Program-made: the position numbers and the translations under genes | Assembly (NCBI GenBank): GCA_947175225.1 | Contig: CAMWLX010000262.1 | Coordinates: 1-5,349, forward strand | Reading direction: 5' to 3' | Length of the DNA: 5,349 bases | Source of the DNA: an uncultured Porphyromonadaceae bacterium | Lineage (GTDB): Bacteria > Bacteroidota > Bacteroidia > Bacteroidales > Muribaculaceae | Part shown: positions 1 through 5,329 of the stretch, in pieces | How the letters are laid out: each line of letters starts with the position of its first letter | Position numbering within the stretch: the first letter of the stretch is position 1 | The notes under the pieces: generated by a model | What the model was told of the DNA's origin: nothing | The model's database searches: none | Seen by the model: only the letters and a program-made list of their open reading frames with translations

Positions 1-15
1 ATTAGATACCGAAGA

Positions 16-78
16 ATCGAAAAAGTAAACGATGTAACGAGAAAAAAACACCGTTACATCATTATGCTTTGATTCGAT
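16..78. repeat. Imperfect nested inverted repeat (possible operator or terminator)
   Basis: The core is a perfect 9-bp inverted repeat, GATGTAACG (31-39) and CGTTACATC (52-60), around a 12-nt A-rich loop. A weaker outer pairing (about 16-25 with 67-78, with a 2-nt bulge) could extend it. It lies downstream of the 229-aa gene, so it could be that gene's terminator, but neither strand has a clean T-run directly after the stem. It could also be a regulator site for a gene beyond the left edge. The stretch 1-125 holds no gene that I can see. Confidence 0.4.
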
Positions 79-125
79 AAAAAATTAATGTACAATTTTT
101 ATAATTGAATTTTAATTAAATGTAA

Positions 126-815
126 TCAAAAAACACCGTTATTATCGGAATAATCAATTTCTGATATAGTAATTTGTACATATCCTTTTCTTGCATTATT
201 CTTATATTGGTATTCAATTTTTCCATCTGCATAAATCCAGCGCATCGTGCCTTTTAATTGCAGATCTGTTATGCAAGCCATCAACGAATCTTTTTGTTTT
301 TGGGTAGGCATGTCATTGAATGGAGCCTTTTCATTCAATAATGCTCCATCTATTATGATTTTCAATTTATTAGTATTTTCATCAAGGATATATTCTATCT
401 GTTTTTCAGAATTTTCATAGTATAATTTATAATGAGAATCATCAAAAGATTCACCCTTTATCCCTTTGATCCCAAAATAATCACGAAGCGAACATAAAGA
501 GTTCATAAAAAAGAATTCTACTCCCGAACAGATTTTCAAGTATATCAACATCGAAAACGCTTCATAAATGGCAAAATCATTATAATTATGAAGTGCTACC
601 CATGCTTGAAAAATCCGACGGATAATATTCCGTTTGACTGAAAGTGGTAACTCCCTCAGTAACTGATAATAAGTATACGCAGGAAGTTCTGAACAGTTGA
701 CGGGTAGTCTATAGTCAGAAAAAAACTTTAGAGTTTCCATTTTTTGCCATCCTCTGTTAGATAATGCAGAAATCATCTGACTGATGGCTTTTCTTTGATT
801 AAACGTTAGATCCAT
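126..815 (-). CDS. Hypothetical protein, 229 aa, second gene of an unknown pair
   Basis: I do not recognise this protein. It is a full reading frame from ATG at 815 to TGA at 126, and the A-rich sequence before the ATG is normal for Bacteroidetes. No signal peptide is visible. The N-terminal half looks helical, with basic residues (VKRNIIRRIF, 60-69) followed by an aromatic and hydrophobic stretch (about 70-106). The C-terminal part (about 128-222) looks rich in beta strands, with alternating aromatic and charged residues (YKLYYENSEKQIEYIL, RWIYADGKIEYQY). The start is 70 bp after the stop of the 214-aa gene on the same strand, with no terminator between, so co-transcription is likely. Only a poor promoter match (TATCTTTC) lies in the gap. 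Its place in a defence-type island suggests an accessory role, but this is inference from context only. Confidence 0.75.
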   Translation of the reverse strand: MDLTFNQRKAISQMISALSNRGWQKMETLKFFSDYRLPVNCSELPAYTYYQLLRELPLSVKRNIIRRIFQAWVALHNYNDFAIYEAFSMLIYLKICSGVEFFFMNSLCSLRDYFGIKGIKGESFDDSHYKLYYENSEKQIEYILDENTNKLKIIIDGALLNEKAPFNDMPTQKQKDSLMACITDLQLKGTMRWIYADGKIEYQYKNNARKGYVQITISEIDYSDNNGVF

Positions 816-885
816 TATCGTTAACTTTTTTACATCTGATAAGAAAGATAAGTGTATAGTTTATTCAATATAAGTCATATCTAAT

Positions 886-1530
886 TCATGGTTCTATATA
901 CCCATAATCTATTGCATGTGTATGAAGATCTTTAAGCACTCGCTCTGCAATTATATCGTTAATTTCATTTCCGATCAAAATTAGTTCTTCATCAGAGTAT
1001 TTGGAATATTTCTTTCTTGCATTACCAACATCTTCTTTTGCTAATTGCCACCATCGCTCTACATTGGAATATCCTCTTTTTATCAAAGTTAGATAATCAC
1101 ATATATGAGATAGTTCATAAGCTTCTTGTGGAGTTCGATTTCCAATTAGATGTACTCTATTGCTTATAAGCTCACCACCTCCTCTAAACATAAGTTTGAG
1201 TCTACCCTCAGCAGACTTAAACTGATTTTCAAGGATGAGATCTAAGTTGCCAACTGGTTCTATGGCAGATCTTCCTTGTGTGAAACAATAATAAGCCATA
1301 TGTGGTATTCGTCCAAATCTTTTTATTTTGGCATAGGCTATTTCCGCAAGGATAGATCCTGTAATCTGAAAAAGTCCTACATTTTTTAGTTCATTTGTAT
1401 GGGAGAGAATATAACCGTATAATGAAGAGATCGCATCCAGGCTTCCTTCAATTCCATTACAGTTTATGATGTCAAATGTCTCCTTGATTTTATAGCTAAG
1501 AGCATTCATTTCGATAGTGTTGTCTCTCAT
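886..1530 (-). CDS. Hypothetical protein, 214 aa, first gene of an unknown pair
   Basis: I do not recognise this family. The protein is soluble in appearance and mostly helical, with no signal peptide or membrane segment. Visible landmarks are a GRIPHMAYYCFTQGRSAIEP segment (73-92), a glycine run RGGGE (116-120), and a charged helical C-terminal half with KRGYSNVERWWQLAKEDVG (151-169) and an Asp/Glu/Ile-rich helix (about 180-202). It ends with TGA at 886. The start is uncertain. ATG at 1530 has GGAGG directly against it, too close for a normal ribosome site, but it overlaps by ATGA with the stop of a 10-codon mini reading frame, which could couple translation. ATG at 1509 (residue 8) is the alternative. 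Upstream lies a long structured stretch with a terminator-like hairpin (1560-1645), so expression may depend on read-through. It probably forms an operon with the 229-aa gene. Confidence 0.75.
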   Translation of the reverse strand: MRDNTIEMNALSYKIKETFDIINCNGIEGSLDAISSLYGYILSHTNELKNVGLFQITGSILAEIAYAKIKRFGRIPHMAYYCFTQGRSAIEPVGNLDLILENQFKSAEGRLKLMFRGGGELISNRVHLIGNRTPQEAYELSHICDYLTLIKRGYSNVERWWQLAKEDVGNARKKYSKYSDEELILIGNEINDIIAERVLKDLHTHAIDYGYIEP

Positions 1531-1559
1531 CCTCCATTGAAACGTTTGCGATTAGACAT
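1527..1559 (-). other. 10-codon mini reading frame overlapping the next start (possible leader peptide)
   Basis: ATG at 1559 opens directly after the T-run of the terminator-like hairpin and reads MSNRKRFNGG. It stops at TGA (1527-1529), which overlaps the ATG of the 214-aa gene as ATGA. The last codons supply the GGAGG found before that ATG. The layout fits translational coupling, but a frame this short can arise by chance and nothing else supports expression. Confidence 0.2.
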
Positions 1560-1645
1560 AAAAAAGGTGTGAGGAATGTATCTTGTTCTATCCCATTATC
1601 AGGTCTTGGCGTACCTTTCCACGGATAAAACAATAGCCCCACACC
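1560..1645 (-). terminator. Long hairpin with U-run (intrinsic terminator or attenuator)
   Basis: On the minus strand, GGTGTGGGG (1637-1645) pairs with CCTCACACC (1566-1574) through one G-U pair. Nested inside, TTGTTTTATCC (1623-1633) pairs with GGATAGAACAA (1583-1593), again with one G-U pair. Six T residues (1560-1565) follow the stem. It sits just after the stop of the 57-codon reading frame and just before the 214-aa gene. It could therefore end transcription of the small frames, or act as a conditional block for the downstream pair. The loop holds a short AGGT/ACCT stem. Confidence 0.6.
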
Positions 1646-1778
1646 GGATAGTGCTATATGCTGTCAGTCGCGACAGTGTATAAGCTACCGATGTAGGTGC
1701 TATTGCCAACCTTATCTTCGTGGAAATTCAAACCGCCAAGTTCGATAATGGAAGATAAAATTTCAATAACACCTTTTT
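1560..1778 (-). ncRNA. Candidate structured RNA or leader with competing stems
   Basis: Several complementary segments suggest a folded RNA. AAAAAGGTGT (1769-1778) matches ACACCTTTTT (1561-1570) over 10 bp and would close the whole domain. TTATCTTC and GAAGATAA (1751-1758 and 1712-1719) form an inner stem. CAATAGC and GCTATTG (1699-1705 and 1631-1637) enclose a hairpin with CTGTC and GACAG arms (1661-1676). The closing stem uses the same 3' segment as the terminator hairpin, so the two folds exclude each other, as in an attenuator. A TAATTTTG box (1831-1838) matches the Bacteroidetes -7 element but has no -33 partner. A 57-codon reading frame overlaps much of this, so the region could be coding with a terminator rather than an RNA gene. 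I match it to no known RNA family. Confidence 0.3.
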
Positions 1779-1827
1779 GTAAAAAACTGATGCTCTGAAC
1801 CAACTCTATGGCTCGTCTGAGAATCAT
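1654..1827 (-). CDS. Small protein, 57 aa, hypothetical
   Basis: ATG at 1827 reads through 57 codons to TAG at 1654. The codons look coding, and the predicted protein is plausible: an amphipathic helix (MILRRAIELVQSISFLQKG, then VIEILSSIIELGGL, about 1-33), followed by a polar tail ending YTVATDSI. It is not hydrophobic enough for a clear membrane segment. It lies 39 bp after a broken small reading frame and just before a long terminator hairpin, so the two may have formed an operon from the promoter at 2030-2037. The nearer TAATTTTG box ends only 3 bp before the ATG, so a transcript from it would miss this start. I do not recognise the family. The strong secondary structure of the same DNA leaves open that it is not coding. 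Confidence 0.4.
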   Translation of the reverse strand: MILRRAIELVQSISFLQKGVIEILSSIIELGGLNFHEDKVGNSTYIGSLYTVATDSI

Positions 1828-1866
1828 TTGCAAAATTACTAAAAAATGTCGTTGGTGGAGCTATTT

Positions 1867-1980
1867 TCACAGAATATTTTTTATGCTTTACAACATATCC
1901 TCAGTCTTATCCTCGTCGCAATAGACATAATAACTGCCCTATGCGGTGACGATGACACTAAATTCCGTATTCCTATTCAT
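1867..1980 (-). pseudogene. Broken small reading frame with two in-frame stops
   Basis: From ATG at 1980 the frame reads MNRNTEFSVIVTA, then TAG (1939-1941), then GSYYVYCDEDKTEDML, then TAA (1888-1890), then SIKNIL and TGA at 1867. The text on both sides of the stops reads like one small protein of about 37 residues. Each stop is one C-to-T change from a Gln codon (CAG to TAG, CAA to TAA). It follows a good promoter box and a 5' hairpin, as expected for the first gene of a small operon. That it was once a gene is inference from the protein-like sequence; I cannot name a family. Confidence 0.35.
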
Positions 1981-1991
1981 TATATTTATCG

Positions 1992-2022
1992 AATCGGAGG
2001 ATAAGCCGTAGCTTTTCCGATT
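1992..2022 (-). promoter_or_regulatory. 5' leader hairpin with a UACG tetraloop
   Basis: On the minus strand, AATCGGA (2016-2022) pairs with TCCGATT (1992-1998), and inside it AAGC and GCTT close a TACG loop. C(UACG)G is a known stable tetraloop class. The hairpin would begin at about the first transcribed base of the promoter at 2030-2037, so it may protect the 5' end of the transcript or affect its early elongation. Confidence 0.45.
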
Positions 2023-2029
2023 ACAAGTG

Positions 2030-2037
2030 CAAAGATA
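2030..2037 (-). promoter_or_regulatory. Bacteroidetes-type -7 promoter element
   Basis: The minus strand reads TATCTTTG, an exact match to the TAnnTTTG -7 consensus and identical to the box before the antitoxin gene. No good TTTG -33 element is found 19-21 bp upstream. It would drive the small reading frames between 1654 and 1980, and perhaps the 214/229-aa pair if the later hairpin is read through. Confidence 0.5.
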
Positions 2038-2059
2038 GTATAAGATGGTACGAAAAATA

Positions 2060-2089
2060 GGCGTAACCTTTTTTCATAAAAGTTACGCC
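2060..2089 (-). terminator. Hairpin terminator after the 287-aa gene
   Basis: GGCGTAAC (2082-2089 on the minus strand) pairs with GTTACGCC (2060-2067). The stem extends by TTTT/AAAA with one bulged base, around an ATGAA loop, and is followed by TATTTTT. It lies 40 bp after the stop of the 287-aa gene. It separates that unit from the promoter at 2030-2037. Confidence 0.65.
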
Positions 2090-2128
2090 ATGAGATATAT
2101 TATTAATTGTCAGCAGCTTGAATTTATC

Positions 2129-2992
2129 TTATAAACTTGATATTATTGGAATCAGTTCAGCATCTGCATAATCCCTCACCAGCTTATCAAAGATAGCATT
2201 GCCATCGTGTGAGCAATATATGGAAGGATCATCATTCTTCTTATGGTTGATTGAACCAATAAGCCAAAGGACACACAATCCAAAAGTTCTCTCCGCTTGT
2301 GAGAATGTACCTTTTTTCGGCTTTTTATGCTTTATTGGGAGATGGCTCAATAATGTACGTAAAAGGAGATAATCAATCTCTCTTTTCTTTGGATATATCT
2401 TTTCAATCAAGTCTCCTGCTATGATGTCCGATTTTATGTAGTGGGCAATCAGAGCTCGCAGGAAATCCTTATTTTCAAACTTGAAATGGTTCTTGCCTAC
2501 CTTGAAATCAACAGAGATATTAATCTCAGGGTCTTCCTGCATCTTATTCCACATTCGATTGATACGTTCATCCAATCTCTCGTTCATTCCTTTATAGAGC
2601 CAATTCCTAAGGACATACCAAAGATATAAAATGAACTCAAAGGTCGGCTTTGGTTCAAGACCTAAAGATGCGATAGCCTCCTGCATTTCCTTGAAGTTGA
2701 AGAATTCTTTCTCTGAAAGGGAAGTTTCTGCCATTTTCTGTTCTCTCCATCTGTAATGATTGAACGCATCTACTGAAAGTGAAAAGTCTTCTCCATCAAA
2801 GTCAGGATAGTTGATGATGTATGGACGTAAATATTTTAGACTATCGCGAATATCCTCATGTTCAGATTCCGGATAGTCTTTTAAGAAATCATTGAATAGT
2901 TGTTCTTCCTGATTAATCAAAATTTGATCACTTTCCATTTGAGACAATCTTAATTTTGATTTATTTTGAAGTAAAAAGTCAGATATTTCCAT
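2129..2992 (-). CDS. Hypothetical protein, 287 aa, downstream of the abiE pair
   Basis: The reading frame is complete, from ATG at 2992 to TAA at 2129. I do not recognise the family. The protein looks soluble and mainly helical, with an acidic N-terminal third (ESEHEDIRD, 42-50; YPDFDGEDF, 62-70) and an aromatic patch FILYLWYVLRNWLY (120-133). A lysine cluster KHKKPKKG (221-228) is followed by a conserved-looking helix SQAERTFGLCVLWLIGSINH (231-250), and the C-terminus is acidic then hydrophobic. No catalytic motif stands out. It starts 101 bp after the toxin stop. The gap holds no clear terminator and only a weak promoter candidate, so it may be read from the abiE promoter as well as its own. 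A terminator hairpin follows. It could be an unrelated cargo gene or an accessory part of the neighbouring system; context alone does not decide. Confidence 0.75.
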   Translation of the reverse strand: MEISDFLLQNKSKLRLSQMESDQILINQEEQLFNDFLKDYPESEHEDIRDSLKYLRPYIINYPDFDGEDFSLSVDAFNHYRWREQKMAETSLSEKEFFNFKEMQEAIASLGLEPKPTFEFILYLWYVLRNWLYKGMNERLDERINRMWNKMQEDPEINISVDFKVGKNHFKFENKDFLRALIAHYIKSDIIAGDLIEKIYPKKREIDYLLLRTLLSHLPIKHKKPKKGTFSQAERTFGLCVLWLIGSINHKKNDDPSIYCSHDGNAIFDKLVRDYADAELIPIISSL

Positions 2993-3011
2993 ATCATAGT
3001 AGCATTGCGCA

Positions 3012-3036
3012 CATACAAAGATCTCATTTTTGTATG
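3012..3036 (-). promoter_or_regulatory. Inverted repeat overlapping a weak promoter box
   Basis: CATACAAA (3012-3019) and TTTGTATG (3029-3036) form a perfect 8-bp inverted repeat with a 9-bp spacer. One arm overlaps GATCTTTG on the minus strand (3016-3023), which differs from the TAnnTTTG box at its first base. No TTTG -33 element is visible at the right distance. It is a plausible regulated promoter for the 287-aa gene, but weak. Confidence 0.3.
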
Positions 3037-3093
3037 CCTTAAAAATAAGATTCTTAACAATTCAAATTTGCTTTTGCTGCTTTTTACTTGAAA

Positions 3094-4158
3094 CTATTTC
3101 AGGAGTTCACTTGTCTTCACCCAGTAATAGAAGGCTTCGGGAAGTACTCTCTTAAGTTTATTTAGTTTTGTTGTCAATGTCGGGGAGATTGACATTGCCA
3201 AGACTGCATCAATGTCACCATCGTATTTTTCTATTTTCGTCACCCCTTTTCTTATGCAGGTTGATATGTAGGCTGCTTTTGCCGAATCAACTATGGCGTT
3301 TTCAATATGGTAATTAGAGGTATGGATAAACGACTTTATTTTCTTTATTCCATCCTGCAAAATATCAAACTCCCCTACTCCTTCCTTTCCTCTCGTGGCT
3401 AAGAGCAGAGACGTTTGCAAAATATCATCATACACAGCCTCTAAATCAGATATTTCTCTATAAGCCATTTCAACTTTGACAATGCTTAGGAACGACTTGG
3501 ACGTAATGTCAAGATTGTCAATCCTGTCAAACAATCGTGCCACATCATACAGTTGCTTGATTATCTCTACAGAGCAGACTTTATTCTTTTTATAATACGG
3601 AATACCGGTGGTATTAGGAGCGAATGCCGTAAGCTTGTCACCGAGAATATCATCAACAGAAGGGACACGCACATTCAGTGGCTCACCATCAATTTCAATG
3701 AACGGACTGACGATTGGGATTTCAAGCGTATTCTGATAATGGCAATCCTCATACAGCACATCAAGAAGGATATATCCTTCTTTTTCGGCTCTATCAGTGT
3801 ATGCCAGCTGATAAAAGAACTTGGAGTGACTCTTTGGAATGTTCTTTCCGGGAGACTTACGTTCCACAAGATCTATTTTTGTAAAACCAAATTCCTTGAA
3901 CTGTGAAAGATATTGTTCAATATCTGTTCCGGGAGGACATATTATGTCGATGTCTATGCTGAGACGGTTGGTGACACCTCCTAATAGGAGCATCGTCGCC
4001 GTACCTCCCTTGAAGTGGAACGGACACCCTGACTTAACGAGCATTTCCAGTAACGAGAGCGCACGAACCACTTTTTCTATAAGTTGTGTATCCTTATAGT
4101 TCAGCTTTTGGGCGACCTGTTCGCACCATTCTTTAGTGAAACATTCCTGTTTAATCAT
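3094..4158 (-). CDS. abiEii: AbiEii-like nucleotidyltransferase toxin (type IV toxin-antitoxin)
   Basis: This is a member of the AbiEii/AbiGii nucleotidyltransferase family. Such proteins act in the cytoplasm as toxins of AbiE abortive-infection systems, and some relatives transfer nucleotides to RNA. Counting from the ATG at 4158 (354 aa), the nucleotidyltransferase signature is clear: FKGGTATMLL with GGT at 51-53, then NRLSIDIDI with the metal-binding Asp pair at 69 and 71. A likely third carboxylate is Asp133 (YILLDVLYED). The second family motif DKLTAF starts at 174 and is followed by KQLYDVARLFD near 201. All key residues are present, so it looks active. An upstream TTG at 4164 would overlap the antitoxin stop and add two residues. 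I chose the ATG, which lies 2 bp after that stop. Either way, translation is probably coupled to the antitoxin. The C-terminal half (about 220-354) is helical and less typical. Confidence 0.88.
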   Translation of the reverse strand: MIKQECFTKEWCEQVAQKLNYKDTQLIEKVVRALSLLEMLVKSGCPFHFKGGTATMLLLGGVTNRLSIDIDIICPPGTDIEQYLSQFKEFGFTKIDLVERKSPGKNIPKSHSKFFYQLAYTDRAEKEGYILLDVLYEDCHYQNTLEIPIVSPFIEIDGEPLNVRVPSVDDILGDKLTAFAPNTTGIPYYKKNKVCSVEIIKQLYDVARLFDRIDNLDITSKSFLSIVKVEMAYREISDLEAVYDDILQTSLLLATRGKEGVGEFDILQDGIKKIKSFIHTSNYHIENAIVDSAKAAYISTCIRKGVTKIEKYDGDIDAVLAMSISPTLTTKLNKLKRVLPEAFYYWVKTSELLK

Positions 4159-4160
4159 GA

Positions 4161-4871
4161 TCAATTATCATTTGTAAGATAAGATTGCATTTTCTCCCGT
4201 ATTCCGCGACGTGAGCCATACCGCAGCATCTTTGGGGTGTTCAGTTGGTAAAGTGATCGGGCATTGTCCATTATATAGTAAGCCTCCACACCTTGAAGGT
4301 AATAAAAATCAGGATCGGCATTTATATCCACCAACAGCTTTTCTAATGTCGGCATAGAAATACCGTCGATTTTCTTTAGAGGTGATTCAGTAACAAGAGG
4401 TTTTACTATTACACAATGTTCTGACAAATCCACGTAATCACACATGAAATCGCTGTTGGGCTTGTGGTAAGCCTTCATCTTTTTATCAATCAGATAATGA
4501 AACACCGCCTCAGAAGCCTCTTTTGTCACCTCGACATAAAGAGCGTTGTTTGCTGAAACATGGTGTTGCAAGGAAGTAATGTCATGACCCGAATAGACGG
4601 CAATATCAATCAAAGGAAACTCAGAAGAAATGTCCTCATATAACTGTTTCAATTCATGGGTAAGCATAGGGGCAAATTCCTTTTTTCCAAAAGCTCCGTA
4701 AATTCCACGTGACAAACGTGACAGTTTGTTTTGCTTTATCAGTTTCTTGATGTGCCACAATATTCCGGAATCGGAAATGACTTCCCTACTACGGACATAA
4801 TCAGACAGTTCGCATAGCGTGAAGCTATTGCGACTTCCGGCGAAATTCAATATCATATCTGTCGTACTCAT
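4161..4871 (-). CDS. abiEi: AbiEi-like antitoxin and transcriptional repressor
   Basis: This protein of 236 aa precedes the AbiEii-like toxin and fits the winged-helix antitoxin partner seen in Bacteroidetes AbiE loci (possibly the DUF6577 group; I could not search). Residues 1-60 look like a winged helix: helices around FTLCELSDYV (17-26) and DSGILWHIKKLIKQNK (34-49), then a wing LSRLSRGIYG (50-59). The rest (about 75-236) is a mixed alpha/beta domain with YSGHDITSLQHH (93-104) and a basic C-terminus YGSRRGIREKM. In known AbiE systems the antitoxin represses its own operon by binding inverted repeats and does not need to bind the toxin directly. Here a perfect 19-bp inverted repeat overlaps the promoter, which fits. 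The start at 4871 gives a leader of about 15 nt. The gene ends 2 bp before the toxin ATG. Confidence 0.85.
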   Translation of the reverse strand: MSTTDMILNFAGSRNSFTLCELSDYVRSREVISDSGILWHIKKLIKQNKLSRLSRGIYGAFGKKEFAPMLTHELKQLYEDISSEFPLIDIAVYSGHDITSLQHHVSANNALYVEVTKEASEAVFHYLIDKKMKAYHKPNSDFMCDYVDLSEHCVIVKPLVTESPLKKIDGISMPTLEKLLVDINADPDFYYLQGVEAYYIMDNARSLYQLNTPKMLRYGSRRGIREKMQSYLTNDN

Positions 4872-4891
4872 CCTATTTCTTTAATTCAGTG

Positions 4892-4923
4892 CAAAGATAG
4901 CTTAATTTCGGCAATAAATCAAA
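4892..4923 (-). promoter_or_regulatory. Promoter of the abiE operon
   Basis: On the minus strand, TTTG (4920-4923) and TATCTTTG (4892-4899) are separated by exactly 20 bp, an exact match to the Bacteroidetes sigma-ABfr consensus TTTG-N19-21-TAnnTTTG. Transcription should begin near 4885, about 15 bases before the antitoxin ATG. Confidence 0.85.
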
Positions 4924-4941
4924 TTTATTGCCGAAATTAAG
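4901..4941. promoter_or_regulatory. Perfect 19-bp inverted repeat, likely AbiEi operator
   Basis: CTTAATTTCGGCAATAAAT (4901-4919) is followed by 3 bp and its exact reverse complement (4923-4941). The centre of symmetry lies on the -33 TTTG, and one arm fills most of the promoter spacer, so a bound protein would block RNA polymerase. It starts 30 bp upstream of the antitoxin ATG and is not followed by a T-run, so an operator is more likely than a terminator. The AbiEi-like protein is the obvious candidate ligand. Confidence 0.75.
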
Positions 4942-5132
4942 TATTCTGCCACAATATACATTTCGTATGTCTGTCGTCCAGTGTCACCCTACGGGCTGTG
5001 CTTGGCTCTACTTTCATGCTGATTATAAGCGGAGTTCAAAGTATGTTCGCTCGTGGCGATGAACGTGCCGGAACACACATAACTCACAGCTGACCGTAAT
5101 ATTCTTCAGTATTCTTCGATTTGGGCAAAAAG
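4942..5132. other. Intergenic stretch without a supported gene
   Basis: These 191 bp between the abiE operator and the tRNA-side terminator hold no convincing gene. Short protein-like stretches occur on the minus strand, such as MKVEPSTARRVTLDDRHTK from ATG at 5017 and RQTYEMYIVAEYL in another frame, but none has a start signal or a useful length. GC content is visibly higher than in the flanks. It may be a degraded end of a mobile element. Confidence 0.5.
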
Positions 5133-5168
5133 AAAAAATGCTGAAAATCAAATGATTTCAGCATTTTT
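5133..5168 (-). terminator. Strong hairpin terminator beyond the duplicated tRNA end
   Basis: AAAAATGCTGAAA and TTTCAGCATTTTT form an almost perfect stem around a short loop, with U-runs on either strand, so it can work in both directions. On the minus strand it lies just after the duplicated tRNA 3' end (5187-5225). It may be the original terminator of the tRNA-Lys transcript or one brought in by the integrated element. It also shields the abiE operon from tRNA transcription. Confidence 0.75.
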
Positions 5169-5186
5169 CCGCGTTTTACCGCTTTG

Positions 5187-5225
5187 TTCAGTGACCCCGG
5201 TGGGGCTCGAACCCACGACCCAATG
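5187..5225 (-). repeat. Duplicated tRNA-Lys 3' end, probable attachment site
   Basis: These 39 bp are identical to 5291-5329. They cover the 3' strand of the anticodon stem, the variable region, T arm and 3' acceptor strand of tRNA-Lys, plus a few bases beyond. The sequence further 5' does not continue as a tRNA: there is no GACCCCG acceptor partner and no anticodon loop. It is therefore a tRNA fragment, as tyrosine-recombinase integration into a tRNA gene leaves behind. Confidence 0.7.
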
Positions 5226-5261
5226 CCAATTAACAAGAGAGCCGAGGCTTTTGCCACAACG

Positions 5262-5292
5262 AAAAAAAGGAACTGCTTTCGCAATTCCTTTT
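5262..5292 (-). terminator. Terminator directly after tRNA-Lys
   Basis: The minus strand reads AAAAGGAA-T-TGC, a GAAA tetraloop, GCA-G-TTCCTTTT with a run of seven T residues. The stem starts next to the tRNA 3' end and has one mismatch. It is a typical intrinsic terminator for the tRNA transcript. Confidence 0.75.
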
Positions 5293-5329
5293 CAGTGACC
5301 CCGGTGGGGCTCGAACCCACGACCCAATG
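5291..5329 (-). repeat. tRNA-side copy of the 39-bp direct repeat
   Basis: This is the copy inside the intact tRNA-Lys gene, offset by 104 bp from the copy at 5187-5225 and in the same orientation. Identity stops at 5330, within the anticodon stem, a common boundary for tRNA attachment sites. Confidence 0.7.

Noticed and set aside
1560..1840. Retron RNA (msr-msd) before a defence gene
   Set aside because: The long stems and closing repeat are suggestive, but neither neighbouring protein shows a reverse transcriptase motif such as YxDD, and no reverse transcriptase gene is in the window.
2441..2629. 62-aa plus-strand open frame inside the 287-aa gene
   Set aside because: It is antisense to a longer, better coding frame and has no start signals of its own.
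3553..4099. Open frames of 117 and 86 aa on the plus strand and 64 aa on the minus strand within the toxin gene
   Set aside because: They lie inside the AbiEii-like coding sequence in other frames and show no protein-family features.
4937..5017. 26-aa minus-strand frame starting MKVEPSTARR
   Set aside because: It is short, lacks a promoter box, and its stop codon falls inside the abiE palindrome.
5190..5266. A second complete tRNA gene ending near 5190
   Set aside because: Only the 3' part matches. No 5' acceptor strand, D arm or anticodon loop can be found upstream of it.
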